This document shows, piece by piece, positions 1 through 7,459 of a stretch of DNA of 64,000 nt (its first letter is position 1; each line of letters begins with the position of its first letter). The position numbers and the translations under genes are program-made. The notes beneath the pieces were generated by a model that saw nothing but the letters and a program-made list of their open reading frames with translations, searched no databases and was not told the DNA's origin. Origin of the DNA: an uncultured Clostridium sp. (GTDB lineage Bacteria > Bacillota > Clostridia > Clostridiales > Clostridiaceae); contig NZ_CALEVF010000296.1 in NCBI RefSeq assembly GCF_937920395.1, positions 1-64,000 on the forward strand, written 5' to 3'.

Positions 1-13
1 GCTCTTCCGATCT
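1..13. other. Illumina adapter remnant
   Basis: The first 13 bases, GCTCTTCCGATCT, are the 3' end of the standard Illumina TruSeq adapter. They are not phage sequence. The true left end of the assembled molecule begins at or after base 14. Confidence 0.95.
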
Positions 14-285
14 ACCATTTCTTTCAACCCCTCATACGAGTTGGTTGTGATTGGTTTGTTTATGCTGTTTACGCATGCGCTACGCCACAATTTGTGGTTA
101 TTGCGTGTTATGTATTTTGGGTTTCCCTTTCAAGTGTGTTAATTGGTTCGCCTTCCAACACACATCAATGATCCTTCCGATATTGCTAAAGCGCGTTATA
201 GGTCAATCGCGTTTCGCAAACTATAGCACATCAACACAAGCCACCACAAAATAAAATCCCAAAGTTGGAAGGGGTACGGGTTCAA

Positions 286-345
286 GGGTGGGGGTCTTCC
301 CCAAACGAATCAGCATGGCCTATGGGTGGGGGATAGTCCCAAACG
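286..345. repeat. Imperfect direct repeat pair with hairpin potential
   Basis: Two copies (286-307 and 324-345) begin GGGTGGGGG and end CCCAAACG, with a differing centre (TCTTC against ATAGT). Each can fold on itself, G-run against C-run. They lie 38 bases apart start to start, upstream of the RepL-like gene. Function unknown; protein-binding sites or part of an origin are possible. Confidence 0.5.
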
Positions 346-501
346 CGTGTATGTTTAAATTTTTAAAATATTTTTTTGGTGTGGGTTAGTAGGTATCTTT
401 AGATGCCGGTTCTAATCACAGTTAGTTATATATACTATTAGTATAATATACATGTTACGAGAATGTTTGAAATAGTTGTTATAATCGGCCTAAATGACTT
501 G

Positions 502-602
502 ATTGACCGGGAAAACACTTCGTATATGTAAAGTCAGGCTATTGACAATAAAAATTGTTAAAAATCAAAATATTGACTCAAAAACACTATCAATGTATTG
601 AC
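502..602. repeat. Four ATTGAC motifs, iteron or operator candidates
   Basis: ATTGAC occurs at 502-507, 541-546, 572-577 and 597-602; the last three are preceded by T. The last copy contains the TTG of the -33 promoter element of the RepL-like gene, so a protein bound there would block transcription. Spacing is uneven (39, 31, 25 bases), which argues against classical iterons. Confidence 0.4.
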
Positions 603-627
603 GATATGATAATAATATGTATATTTG
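598..627 (+). promoter_or_regulatory. Bacteroidota-type promoter of the RepL-like gene
   Basis: TTG at 598-600, a 19-base spacer, and TATATTTG at 620-627 match the Bacteroidota primary sigma consensus TTG-N19-TAnnTTTG exactly. Transcription should start at about 632, which is the A of an ATG. The transcript would then be leaderless. Confidence 0.75.
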
Positions 628-631
628 GTTT

Positions 632-1093
632 ATGATTAAACGAAGTAAGAAACCAGAAGAATTTGAGGTAGTCGATTTGGGATTGAATCCTTTATTGATA
701 GGCCTGTGTATTAAGGTTGGTAGTAAGATTAGGAAGCGTAATAAGGATGAGCCTGATGTGGATATTAAGATAGAGGCTAGTCCGTACTTGAAGTTATTTG
801 AGATTGCTGGTGCTAAGGCAAAGATGAATGATTTAAGTCCTAGGGGTAAGGAGTTGTTGTTACATGTGATGTATAGTTTGAGGTCTGGTGAGGATTTCAT
901 GTGGTTGAATCGATCAGAGTACATGAAGAGTATGGGTATGAGTTCTGTGAACACTTTTAAGGATGCTGTGAAGGATTTATCTGCTTCAGGCTATATAATG
1001 CCACACGAACGCTTAAAGGATGTTATATGGATCAATCCTCAGTACTTCTTCAAGGGGAATAGAATTAATAAGTATCCGAACAATTTAAAATAG
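632..1093 (+). CDS. RepL-like winged-helix replication protein
   Basis: 153 residues. The C-terminal half (about residues 70-150) reads like the winged helix of RepL-type plasmid initiators: LSPRGKELLLHVMYSL, then an MGMSSVNTFKDAVKDL recognition helix, then a wing ending VIWINPQYFFKGNR, close to the RepL hallmark of I-NP-FF-GNR. An ATG at 617 is in frame, but it overlaps the -7 promoter box, so the start at 632 is preferred. Likely role: replication initiation or copy control of the phage genome, or a DNA-binding regulator. It is the first gene of the rightward unit. Confidence 0.6.
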   Translation: MIKRSKKPEEFEVVDLGLNPLLIGLCIKVGSKIRKRNKDEPDVDIKIEASPYLKLFEIAGAKAKMNDLSPRGKELLLHVMYSLRSGEDFMWLNRSEYMKSMGMSSVNTFKDAVKDLSASGYIMPHERLKDVIWINPQYFFKGNRINKYPNNLK

Positions 1094-1096
1094 CTC

Positions 1097-1381
1097 ATGA
1101 TAAAATTAATAGAATCAAACAGAAAAAGAGTAAAACCAAATATACTTTCTATTGCTATGGGCTTAGGATTTGAAATATGTGAAGACGATATTTTGAACTG
1201 GTTATTGAAATGTTATCGTGTAAATAGGAAGTTATCTGAAACAAGTGGTGGATGGAGATTTGAATGGTTCATTTCTCCAAGAAAGTCTACTACTAATTAT
1301 AGCGGATACATGACCAAAGAAAAGTGTATGGATGCATCTATTGAATTCATATTTAAAATGATAGATAATGGCCACAGATAA
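1097..1381 (+). CDS. Hypothetical protein
   Basis: 94 residues, three bases after the RepL-like gene and overlapped by the next small gene. It has a basic N-terminus (ESNRKRVKPN) and aromatic-rich middle (WRFEWFISPR). No family recognised. Confidence 0.55.
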   Translation: MIKLIESNRKRVKPNILSIAMGLGFEICEDDILNWLLKCYRVNRKLSETSGGWRFEWFISPRKSTTNYSGYMTKEKCMDASIEFIFKMIDNGHR

Positions 1382-1544
1382 GGAATATTGGCAGGTATAC
1401 TTGCATACGTACGGTATAGGCTCATTGTTGATGCAGTTGGCGCATTATGAGTCGGTAAAGAATTATGAGGAGTGTGAGGTGATAAAGAGTGTGATAGACG
1501 ATCACAATTTGGTAGCAACGGTTAAACTAAAGACAAAACTATGA
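1368..1544 (+). CDS. Small hypothetical protein
   Basis: 58 residues, MATDKEYWQV to VATVKLKTKL. The start lies 14 bases inside the previous gene and the stop overlaps the next start as ATGA, the tight coupling typical of phage operons. Acidic-aromatic with a short predicted helix (YEECEVIKSVIDDH). No family recognised. Confidence 0.6.
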   Translation: MATDKEYWQVYLHTYGIGSLLMQLAHYESVKNYEECEVIKSVIDDHNLVATVKLKTKL

Positions 1545-1888
1545 GACTAACAAAGAAAAAAGTACCGATCTATTTTGGTAGACTAGATATCGTAATATCC
1601 AAAGATTTCAAAAAGTCAGCTGACACACTTGGCATGAAGTGGGATCAGTTTGATGTTTCATTGTATGATGCATTTACTTATCAAAGGAGGAGTAAAAAGG
1701 GTTATTCAAGATATGTAGTATTTCTGAAGCCAAACTGTACTGCTAAAGTTGTAGCACATGAGGCTACTCATATTGTGAATTATATTTTCAATGATGTGCA
1801 TGTTAAAGCTGATAGCCATAATGATGAGCCATTTGCTTATCTGTTGGGCTGGGTAGTAGGAGAGATACATAAATCACTTAAAAAATAG
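1541..1888 (+). CDS. Small zinc metallopeptidase-like protein
   Basis: 115 residues. Residues about 70-105 contain VVAHEATHIVNYIF, an HExxH zincin motif, followed by DEPFAYLLGWVVGEI, whose glutamate is a plausible third zinc ligand. Small phage proteins with this HEATH...DEPFAYL layout are common in phage early regions. No signal peptide, so it acts in the cytoplasm. The target is unknown; cleavage of a host regulatory protein is a possibility, not shown. Confidence 0.65.
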   Translation: MRLTKKKVPIYFGRLDIVISKDFKKSADTLGMKWDQFDVSLYDAFTYQRRSKKGYSRYVVFLKPNCTAKVVAHEATHIVNYIFNDVHVKADSHNDEPFAYLLGWVVGEIHKSLKK

Positions 1889-1891
1889 ACT

Positions 1892-2128
1892 ATGACAACA
1901 TTAGACAAACTTGAATCTGTAGCACAGGGGCTGTTACAATTTGAAGGCCATAAAATGGTTACTATTACTCTTGATAAGAATGAACTTCCTCAATTGTTTA
2001 AAGATGTACAGGATGAATACGGTTATGGTTTTATGGCTAGGTGTGGGGAAGGATGTGGTGACGGAAGCGGTAATATTTTTGCTACTGGAATACTCCATGG
2101 TATACATTTTAATATTCAGGGTGTATGA
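1892..2128 (+). CDS. Hypothetical protein
   Basis: 78 residues, overlapping the next start (ATGA). An N-terminal helix is followed by a glycine- and cysteine-containing stretch (ARCGEGCGDGSGN). Two cysteines are too few to call a zinc site. No family recognised. Confidence 0.5.
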   Translation: MTTLDKLESVAQGLLQFEGHKMVTITLDKNELPQLFKDVQDEYGYGFMARCGEGCGDGSGNIFATGILHGIHFNIQGV

Positions 2129-2592
2129 AAAAGACATCCATAGCAGACTTGGACTTGTCGGATCCAAACAACCCTAAAGTTGTTCATCTCAATATGGGCC
2201 TTGTGAAGCAGTTTTTTCAGGACTTTGGTAAGTCAGTTCGTATAACGGTAACCTATGAGACGTACAGGCGTAAAAGGACGGTGGAGCAGAATTCATTGTT
2301 CCATGTGTATTGTCTTGAAATAGCAGATGATACTGGTCAAGACTTCGATGATGTCAAATCTACATTGAAGATGTTGTATGCTAGGAAGCCATTGCTGGAT
2401 AAAGATGGTAATGAGCAATTCAACGAGAAAACAGGAGAATTATTAGAATATGTTCAGGATACCTCAAAGATGGATACAGTTGAAATGGGTAAGTTGATTG
2501 ATAATACAGTAATGTTTGCATTAGACTTCTTCGGTATAGTATTAGCACCGGCTGGTGAATCAAAAGAATTAAAATTCAAAAATATAAAGTAA
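2125..2592 (+). CDS. NinB-like recombination protein
   Basis: 155 residues. It shows the lambda NinB pattern: YRRKRTVEQNSLFHVYCLEI (R-[ST]-hydrophobic-[DE]-QN), a middle helix pair, and a DTSKMDTVEMGKLID segment matching the STSRM-EF-ELLE region of NinB. NinB family proteins bind single-stranded DNA and help Red-type recombination. The last 19 residues (DFFGIVLAPAG...KFK) are mirrored by a second, degenerate copy beyond the following HNH gene (3131-3232), which suggests the 3' end was remade during homing of that endonuclease. Confidence 0.6.
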   Translation: MKKTSIADLDLSDPNNPKVVHLNMGLVKQFFQDFGKSVRITVTYETYRRKRTVEQNSLFHVYCLEIADDTGQDFDDVKSTLKMLYARKPLLDKDGNEQFNEKTGELLEYVQDTSKMDTVEMGKLIDNTVMFALDFFGIVLAPAGESKELKFKNIK

Positions 2593-2594
2593 TC

Positions 2595-3140
2595 ATGGAA
2601 GAATATAGAACTATAATTGGATTTGAAAATTATGAGGTTAGTAATTTAGGTAATGTTAGGTCAAAAGGATTTGACTATATGGGTGAAAATAATATTAGAT
2701 GTGTTATTTATCCCAGAATACTTAAATTTAATAAAGTATATGGCTATAACGCTGTTGGTATTAAAAAGGATAAGATAAATCATACTATAAGAGTTCATAG
2801 GTTGGTTGGATTTGCATTTATACCCAATCCTGAGAATAAACCTCAAATAAACCATAAGAATGGTATAAGGGACGACAACCGGGTAGAGAACTTAGAGTGG
2901 AATACTGCAAAAGAGAATATAAATCACTCTTTTAAAGTTTTGAAAAGAATACCAAATATGAAAAATGTCCATAATGGATATCAATCTAAAGTTGTTTTTA
3001 AAAAATCGATCGATGGAGAAATTATATCACAGTATGTATCCGTTGCAGAAGCCGGTAGACAAAACAATATAAATCGAAGAAGTATTTATAGTTCAATTTC
3101 AAAAAACACAATGACTCATGGATATTATTGGTGTCATTAA
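2595..3140 (+). CDS. HNH homing endonuclease with NUMOD4 and NUMOD1
   Basis: 181 residues. Order: NUMOD4 at about 1-55 (GFENYEVSNLGNVRSKG), HNH core at about 70-115 (VHRLVGFAFIP, then INHKNGIRDDNRVENLEW, giving the H-N-N pattern), and NUMOD1-type DNA-binding repeat at about 130-181 (SVAEAGRQNNINRRSIYSSI). This is a free-standing homing enzyme that would cut uninvaded relatives. It sits tightly between the NinB-like gene and a displaced copy of the NinB-like 3' end. Confidence 0.85.
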   Translation: MEEYRTIIGFENYEVSNLGNVRSKGFDYMGENNIRCVIYPRILKFNKVYGYNAVGIKKDKINHTIRVHRLVGFAFIPNPENKPQINHKNGIRDDNRVENLEWNTAKENINHSFKVLKRIPNMKNVHNGYQSKVVFKKSIDGEIISQYVSVAEAGRQNNINRRSIYSSISKNTMTHGYYWCH

Positions 3141-3232
3141 ATAGAGCGGAAAAGATCCGTTTATGGTGTAATGAGTTTCTTCATTTTGAGTTACCGTTAC
3201 CAGATGCACAGAAAAGTATAAAATTTAAATAA
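3131..3232 (+). pseudogene. Displaced 3' end of a NinB-like gene
   Basis: Past the HNH stop, an open frame lacking its own plausible start reads AEKIRLWCNEFLHFELPLP and ends SIKFK. The final 19 residues align without gaps to the last part of the complete gene (DFFGIVLAPAGESKELKFK): F, L, K, K, F and K are shared, with conservative D/E and L/I changes. NinB relatives often end in an LPLP-type segment. I read it as the original 3' end left behind when the HNH gene came in. The frame overlaps the HNH stop codon. Confidence 0.5.
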
Positions 3233-3234
3233 AA

Positions 3235-3627
3235 ATGATTCAAATAAAAGGAGGATGCACGAGGCATGTGGTTTTGATTGGCAAGTATGCAGTCAAAATA
3301 CCTCGTTTAAATTATGGGTGGCAGTTGTTTTTGAAAGGGTTGCTGGGGAATATGCAAGAAGTAAAATTCAGTTCTATGAAGGATGATCGTATGTGTCCTG
3401 TACTTTTTAGTGTACCGGGTGGGTTCATGGTCGTAATGGCAAGATGTAATAGTCTTAGTGAAGATCAGTTCGCCCTTATGGATATAGATTATTTTTGGCA
3501 ACAAGATTTCAACAAGATAGGTGATCATATTGTTTACTTTGGAGACTGTAAAGTACCCGTTGAACATAAGATAGACAGCTTTGGAGTCTATAAAGGAAAT
3601 ATAGTCGCTATTGACTATGGGAGTTAA
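3235..3627 (+). CDS. Phage protein with kinase-like motifs
   Basis: 130 residues. An N-terminal segment, GCTRHVVLIGKYAVKIPR, resembles a kinase N-lobe with the nucleotide-binding lysine (YAVKIP). The protein ends GVYKGNIVAIDYGS, like a shortened DFG-type metal-binding strand. The middle contains FLKGLLGNMQEVKF and VPGGFMVVMARC. No HRD-type catalytic loop is evident and it is far shorter than a kinase domain (about 250 residues). It may be a minimal kinase-fold protein or a non-catalytic relative; the resemblance is suggestive only. Confidence 0.4.
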   Translation: MIQIKGGCTRHVVLIGKYAVKIPRLNYGWQLFLKGLLGNMQEVKFSSMKDDRMCPVLFSVPGGFMVVMARCNSLSEDQFALMDIDYFWQQDFNKIGDHIVYFGDCKVPVEHKIDSFGVYKGNIVAIDYGS

Positions 3628-3655
3628 AATTAAATAACAACTTAAATAAAACAAA

Positions 3656-3865
3656 ATGGAAAAATCACCAATTATGATAGAAATAGACTTAAATGAGTAT
3701 ATTAGTTTAATGGATAAAAAACTTAAACTTAAAGCTTTTAAGATGGCACTTCAATTAAAACCAGAACCTTCATATAACCCTATGGGAAGTAAACTTCCAA
3801 GTAGTTATTCTTGTTCAGATTTTATAAAAAATGCAGAAGCTATTTTTAAATCATTAAATTCGTAA
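3656..3865 (+). CDS. Hypothetical protein
   Basis: 69 residues with a helical, Lys/Leu-rich N-terminal half and a polar C-terminus (SSYSCSDFIKNAEAIFKSL). Twenty-eight bases after the previous gene. No family recognised. Confidence 0.5.
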   Translation: MEKSPIMIEIDLNEYISLMDKKLKLKAFKMALQLKPEPSYNPMGSKLPSSYSCSDFIKNAEAIFKSLNS

Positions 3866-3884
3866 ACAATTAAAAAGCAATTAT

Positions 3885-4463
3885 ATGATGAACTACAAAA
3901 AAATCGAAGTAACAGTAAAATCTAAAAAACAGTTTGTTAAAGTGGACTTTTCTAAAGTTGAAACTAATAAAGACAAGCAGTATTTCAACACAGAATGGTC
4001 AAAGAAGAGTGACCAGCCGATCAATAAAGATCTCAGCAATGCGTTTGACAAATTAATTCCTCACTTGATGTTTGGGACTACACTTGCAGACAAGAGCATT
4101 GATCTGGATGAGAATATGGATTATCAAAAATGGTTTGACGAGCATCACTATGCAGATGACGAGCGTTTTGATGGTGTGGTGGTAACTAAGGTTCACTTCT
4201 TCGGGAATAACAATGTAGAGAGTGTTAAATTATTCGGACATAAGTTGATTGAAGAGTTTGGAAAACCTTTCAAAGTTAAAATTGAGACTCCGGTATTGGC
4301 CTTGGATCGTCATGCAGAGAATAAGTACCCATTAGTGGTAGAATTAGAGGCTGTAGCGAACGATATTCAAGTTTTGACTAAGAAATGGCTTGAGAATGGT
4401 GCTACGCTTAGTAAGGCTGAGGTAGAGGCCAAGCATGAAGAGGAAGAAGGTATTCCGGCATAA
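3885..4463 (+). CDS. Hypothetical early protein, acidic tail
   Basis: 192 residues, beta-rich with an acidic C-terminus (EVEAKHEEEEGIPA). The central part (MDYQKWFDEHHYADDERFDGVVVTKVHFFG) looks like a folded domain. It is the last gene before a terminator. A nucleic-acid-binding role is conceivable from the acidic tail, but nothing proves it. A second ATG directly follows the first. Confidence 0.6.
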   Translation: MMNYKKIEVTVKSKKQFVKVDFSKVETNKDKQYFNTEWSKKSDQPINKDLSNAFDKLIPHLMFGTTLADKSIDLDENMDYQKWFDEHHYADDERFDGVVVTKVHFFGNNNVESVKLFGHKLIEEFGKPFKVKIETPVLALDRHAENKYPLVVELEAVANDIQVLTKKWLENGATLSKAEVEAKHEEEEGIPA

Positions 4464-4502
4464 ATAAGATAGAGGTCAGCAGTAGCGACAATTGATATCT
4501 TG

Positions 4503-4530
4503 AGCCTATCAGAAATGTTAGGCTTTTTTA
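4503..4530 (+). terminator. Rho-independent terminator
   Basis: Inverted arms AGCCTA (4503-4508) and TAGGCT (4519-4524), a ten-base loop and a T-run. Ends the transcript of the first early block. Confidence 0.75.
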
Positions 4531-4532
4531 TT

Positions 4533-4540
4533 TAACTTTG
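4533..4540 (+). promoter_or_regulatory. -7-only promoter candidate
   Basis: TAACTTTG fits TAnnTTTG and lies right after the terminator T-run, 44 bases before the next start. There is no TTG at the -33 distance. Confidence 0.4.
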
Positions 4541-4584
4541 TTATAGCCATAAAGCAATTCCGCTTATGAGCCATACAAAACAAC

Positions 4585-4962
4585 ATGGAAAGTAAAATAA
4601 CAATTCAAATCGGAGAAGATCACAAGCCTTACATTAAATTGGTGTATAAAGCCTCTGAAGATCTTAAAGATGAAGCAGTAGCTGGTATAGTTAAACAATT
4701 AAATGGGACATCTAATACATTCTGTACACCAGCATTAATTAAAATGGAAGACGGTACGGGGTATATTTTGCCTATCCTACCAATAGGAGATGAACTTACT
4801 TATTTTGGGAACATCATTGAGAAGAAGTTATTGACTAAACCTGAACTTAAAGAAGGATTGATTCATTTGGCTAATAAAATATTGTTAGCTCTTGATCTAA
4901 AAGTAGAAACAAATCCAACACTTGCACATGAGTACGTTTCGACATCAACAGCGACAGAATAA
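4585..4962 (+). CDS. Hypothetical protein in its own transcription unit
   Basis: 125 residues, flanked by terminators on both sides (4503-4530 and 4987-5020), so it appears to be transcribed alone. Mixed alpha/beta with a Ser/Thr-rich tail (YVSTSTATE). No family recognised. Isolation as a single-gene unit is typical of genes with separate timing or of morons. Confidence 0.6.
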   Translation: MESKITIQIGEDHKPYIKLVYKASEDLKDEAVAGIVKQLNGTSNTFCTPALIKMEDGTGYILPILPIGDELTYFGNIIEKKLLTKPELKEGLIHLANKILLALDLKVETNPTLAHEYVSTSTATE

Positions 4963-4986
4963 AATTAAGATATGTTAAATAGTCTG

Positions 4987-5020
4987 ATCCCGTTGTCGTG
5001 ATGATATCGGGATTTTTTTT
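4987..5020 (+). terminator. Rho-independent terminator
   Basis: ATCCCG (4987-4992) pairs with CGGGAT (5008-5013), followed by a run of eight T. Confidence 0.75.
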
Positions 5021-5051
5021 GTTTAAAATTTAAAATAATTACAAACTTTAA

Positions 5052-5081
5052 TTGTTCTAACAGAAATAATATATATATTTG
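5052..5081 (+). promoter_or_regulatory. Bacteroidota-type promoter of the replication block
   Basis: TTG at 5052-5054, exactly 19 bases, then TATATTTG at 5074-5081. The predicted start is near 5086, giving a leader of about 23 bases to the ATG at 5109. Architecture and -7 box are identical to the promoter at 598-627. Confidence 0.75.
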
Positions 5082-5108
5082 TTTATAATTAAAAACAATA
5101 TATACATT

Positions 5109-5429
5109 ATGAATTTAGGAAAATCAATCAGAACATTAAGGAAGTCATTAACTCCAAAGGTCACTCAAGCCGAATATGCTGAAAGCATTGGTATTACACA
5201 ATCTTATCTATCCTGCATAGAAAATGGAGAAAAAGAACCTAGCACAGCACTTCTAAAAACAATTGGAGAGAAACACGATACTCCTATGCCTGTATTACTT
5301 TGGATTAGCATGGATGAAAGTGATGTGCATGATAACAAAAAAGAATCGTTTAGGATATTGAAACCTGCTATGGATGCTTTATTAAATGACTTATTTTTCA
5401 CTAAGATACAGGAGGTGAAAAATGGCTAG
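5109..5429 (+). CDS. XRE-family transcriptional regulator
   Basis: 106 residues. A helix-turn-helix of the Cro/CI type spans about residues 6-62: SIRTLRKSL, TQAEYAESIGITQSYLSCIENGEKEPS, and the following helix. An upstream in-frame TTG at 5079 overlaps the promoter -7 box, so the ATG is chosen. First gene of the replication block and probably controls its own promoter. The 3' end carries the ribosome binding site of the next gene. Confidence 0.8.
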   Translation: MNLGKSIRTLRKSLTPKVTQAEYAESIGITQSYLSCIENGEKEPSTALLKTIGEKHDTPMPVLLWISMDESDVHDNKKESFRILKPAMDALLNDLFFTKIQEVKNG

Positions 5430-6228
5430 TTTAAAATTCACTAATATTCAGCATGAATTCCGCAAGAAGCACAAGTTAAGTTGTAATGAATATGTACTTG
5501 CAGATATGATTTTCTTTCTATCTAACAACATAGAATCTAAAATTAAAGGATGGTGTTATAAATCCAGACCTTCTTTAGCAGAGGATTTAGGAGTTACAAA
5601 ACAGTCAATTTTGAATTTGCTCAATACTTTGGAGCAAAAAGGCTTTATACATAGAGATCCAGAGACTATGTTCATACAATCAACTCTTAAATGGAATTCA
5701 GTCTACTTTACCGGAGGTAAAGATTCTTTACCCCTTGTAGACGGTATAGAATCTTTACTACATGGGGGTAAAGAAAGTTTACCCAATAATAATACTTTAG
5801 ATAATAATAATATTCTTAATATCAATGAAGAATTTAAAAATTCTTCTGATAAATCTAAAATGTCTTCTTCAGTAGAAGCAGATCTTAAAACAAAAGAAGA
5901 CTCCGCGCACCACCGGATCATTTCGAAGTTCTTTGAAGAGATGCACCCGGAATTTATTTTCAGTCCGGTACATGCTAAATCTGTGAGTCTTCTTCGGAAG
6001 AATATAGAAGCAACGTTTAAAAAGAATTCCAGAGTTGCAGATGATAAGTCAGTGGGAGACTTTGGTATTCTCCTTTTGGAAAATCTTCCAAGCTATTATT
6101 TGGATAAGGATCTTGCGGTGATTAATAGTAAATTCAATGAAATCATGTTACAAATAAAATCAGGACAAAATGGACAACAAAAATTTACAACTAAAAGGGA
6201 ATCAACAGCAGCTAAGTACGGTTCTTAA
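5422..6228 (+). CDS. Winged-helix replication initiator-like protein
   Basis: 268 residues. The N-terminal 80 residues form a winged helix (GWCYKSRPSLAEDLGVTKQ, then LLNTLEQKGFIHRD), as in DnaD-like and phage O-type replisome organisers. A low-complexity linker (about 95-165, Asn/Ser-rich) leads to a helical C-terminal domain from about 165. A strong AGGAGGTG site precedes the ATG inside the XRE gene, unusual in this genome where most starts lack one. The location directly before a partner gene and a RecA-fold ATPase supports origin binding and helicase loading. Confidence 0.65.
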   Translation: MASLKFTNIQHEFRKKHKLSCNEYVLADMIFFLSNNIESKIKGWCYKSRPSLAEDLGVTKQSILNLLNTLEQKGFIHRDPETMFIQSTLKWNSVYFTGGKDSLPLVDGIESLLHGGKESLPNNNTLDNNNILNINEEFKNSSDKSKMSSSVEADLKTKEDSAHHRIISKFFEEMHPEFIFSPVHAKSVSLLRKNIEATFKKNSRVADDKSVGDFGILLLENLPSYYLDKDLAVINSKFNEIMLQIKSGQNGQQKFTTKRESTAAKYGS

Positions 6229-6481
6229 TGAAAAGGAGACTGAGATCGCTAAAGCTGTATGGAGATTGGATATGGTTAAGGCATTCCCGTTCGATGTAAG
6301 CGAGTTAGAGAACTGGTCTAGGCATATCTATCGTTTGTGTCCTTATGTTACTCAGGAGAGGCTGTATGAGATCGTAGACAAGTATTTAACTGGTGAGTGG
6401 ATCTTCGATAAGGATCAGGGAATAGCAAACATCATTTGGCATATAAATAATCCGTCAGGAGGGGTTTGGAACAATGGGTAA
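6170..6481 (+). CDS. Replication-associated small protein, possible helicase-loader partner
   Basis: 103 residues, overlapping the initiator by 59 bases and the ATPase start by 8. Aromatic helical protein (ELENWSRHIYRLCPYVTQERLYEIVDKYL). No motif identifies it. The position between initiator and helicase-type ATPase suggests an adaptor, as in the lambda P or DnaT positions; this is inference from context. Confidence 0.5.
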   Translation: MDNKNLQLKGNQQQLSTVLNEKETEIAKAVWRLDMVKAFPFDVSELENWSRHIYRLCPYVTQERLYEIVDKYLTGEWIFDKDQGIANIIWHINNPSGGVWNNG

Positions 6482-7457
6482 AGAATCCGATTCAATAAAG
6501 ATAATTCAGTATAATGATATTTTTAATGACATGGATGATTATTTGGCAAAAGACGGTCATCCCGGATTGCCAACGTGTTTCAAGTGTTTGAATGATCATT
6601 ATACTCATAAGCAGGGTGGAGTAACAGATTGGACAGGATGGCCAGCTTCAGGTAAGACTTATTTCGCCTTGGAGAATTTGATGAGTCAGGCGAGTAGATA
6701 TGATAAAAGATATGGGTTATTCCTTCCAGACCTTGGTTCTGATAAAGAGGCAATTCAGAAAGTTGTTAAAATGCATACTGGTAAAGATTTCAATGATAGA
6801 TATCAGAACAAAATTACTTCTCGTGAATTGGCAAGTTCAATGAACTGGATATTTGATCGTTTTGTGTTTTTCAAAAGAAAAGATATGAAAGCAGGAATTA
6901 CCCCTCTTGCATTTTGGGAAATGATTTGTGAATATAAAGACGATGTTGGAAAACTGGACGGTGGACTTAGTGATAGTTGGAAGAATTTTGAGCATGTTTA
7001 TTCTGGTAGAGAGGATTTATATTTGGATAAGGAATTGAGCATTAGGAATGCAATGGCAGAAGACTATCAGGTTCATTTGCATACTATCGCGCATGCTGTT
7101 AAGCCAACTACAACCGAAGTACTGAATAAAAATGGTCAGTCTGGTAAGAGGAAGATTCCAACAGCGAATGAGATTAAAGGTGGAGCAGCTTGGGATTCTA
7201 ATGGTAAGACTATCATAACCGTTGATAGGCCAAGTAAAAACAAGACAGAGGTTGACATTTACATAAATAAAGTTAAGCCTGAAGATGTTGGTAGGCCGGG
7301 AGCTATCATTGGAAAAATAAAATTAGATCCAAGGAAAGGAAGATATTATGAGACAATTGGTACTAAAACATGTTTTGCATATGAATGGCAAGATATACCA
7401 GTTCAGGAAGAAATAGAGTTTACTAGTGATACAGGAGCATCAGAATTACCTTTTTAA
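6474..7457 (+). CDS. RecA/DnaB-fold ATPase, probable replicative helicase
   Basis: 327 residues. Walker A GWPASGKT at 55-62. The C-terminal half contains EIKGGAAWDSNGKTIITVDRP and VNKV-like INKVKPEDVGRPG, matching the IKGSGAWDNNADTV-x-HRP segments of SF4 (DnaB-like) ATPases; HTIAHAVKP fits the motif preceding them. It lacks a DnaB N-terminal domain and is shorter than DnaB (about 450). It ends ASELPF, an acidic tip like single-strand binding protein tails. An AGGAGG-like site lies about 12 bases before the start. Confidence 0.75.
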   Translation: MGKESDSIKIIQYNDIFNDMDDYLAKDGHPGLPTCFKCLNDHYTHKQGGVTDWTGWPASGKTYFALENLMSQASRYDKRYGLFLPDLGSDKEAIQKVVKMHTGKDFNDRYQNKITSRELASSMNWIFDRFVFFKRKDMKAGITPLAFWEMICEYKDDVGKLDGGLSDSWKNFEHVYSGREDLYLDKELSIRNAMAEDYQVHLHTIAHAVKPTTTEVLNKNGQSGKRKIPTANEIKGGAAWDSNGKTIITVDRPSKNKTEVDIYINKVKPEDVGRPGAIIGKIKLDPRKGRYYETIGTKTCFAYEWQDIPVQEEIEFTSDTGASELPF

Positions 7458-7459
7458 TT

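Larger units (their letters stand above)
14..616. other. Left non-coding region
   Basis: About 600 bases with no convincing gene. A 67-codon open frame at 51-254 has no family resemblance, is Cys- and Phe-rich and has no start context. The region holds two 22-base direct repeat copies (286-307 and 324-345), four ATTGAC motifs (502-602) and a promoter running into the first gene. This is what one expects upstream of a replication or early-regulation gene, but no origin can be proven from sequence alone. Confidence 0.5.

Noticed and set aside
51..254. 67-codon plus-strand frame near the left end
   Set aside because: No family resemblance, odd Cys/Phe-rich composition, no promoter or coupling to neighbours; kept as part of the non-coding region.
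565..954. 129-codon minus-strand frame
   Set aside because: Lies opposite the RepL-like gene, which has motifs and a promoter; shadow frame.
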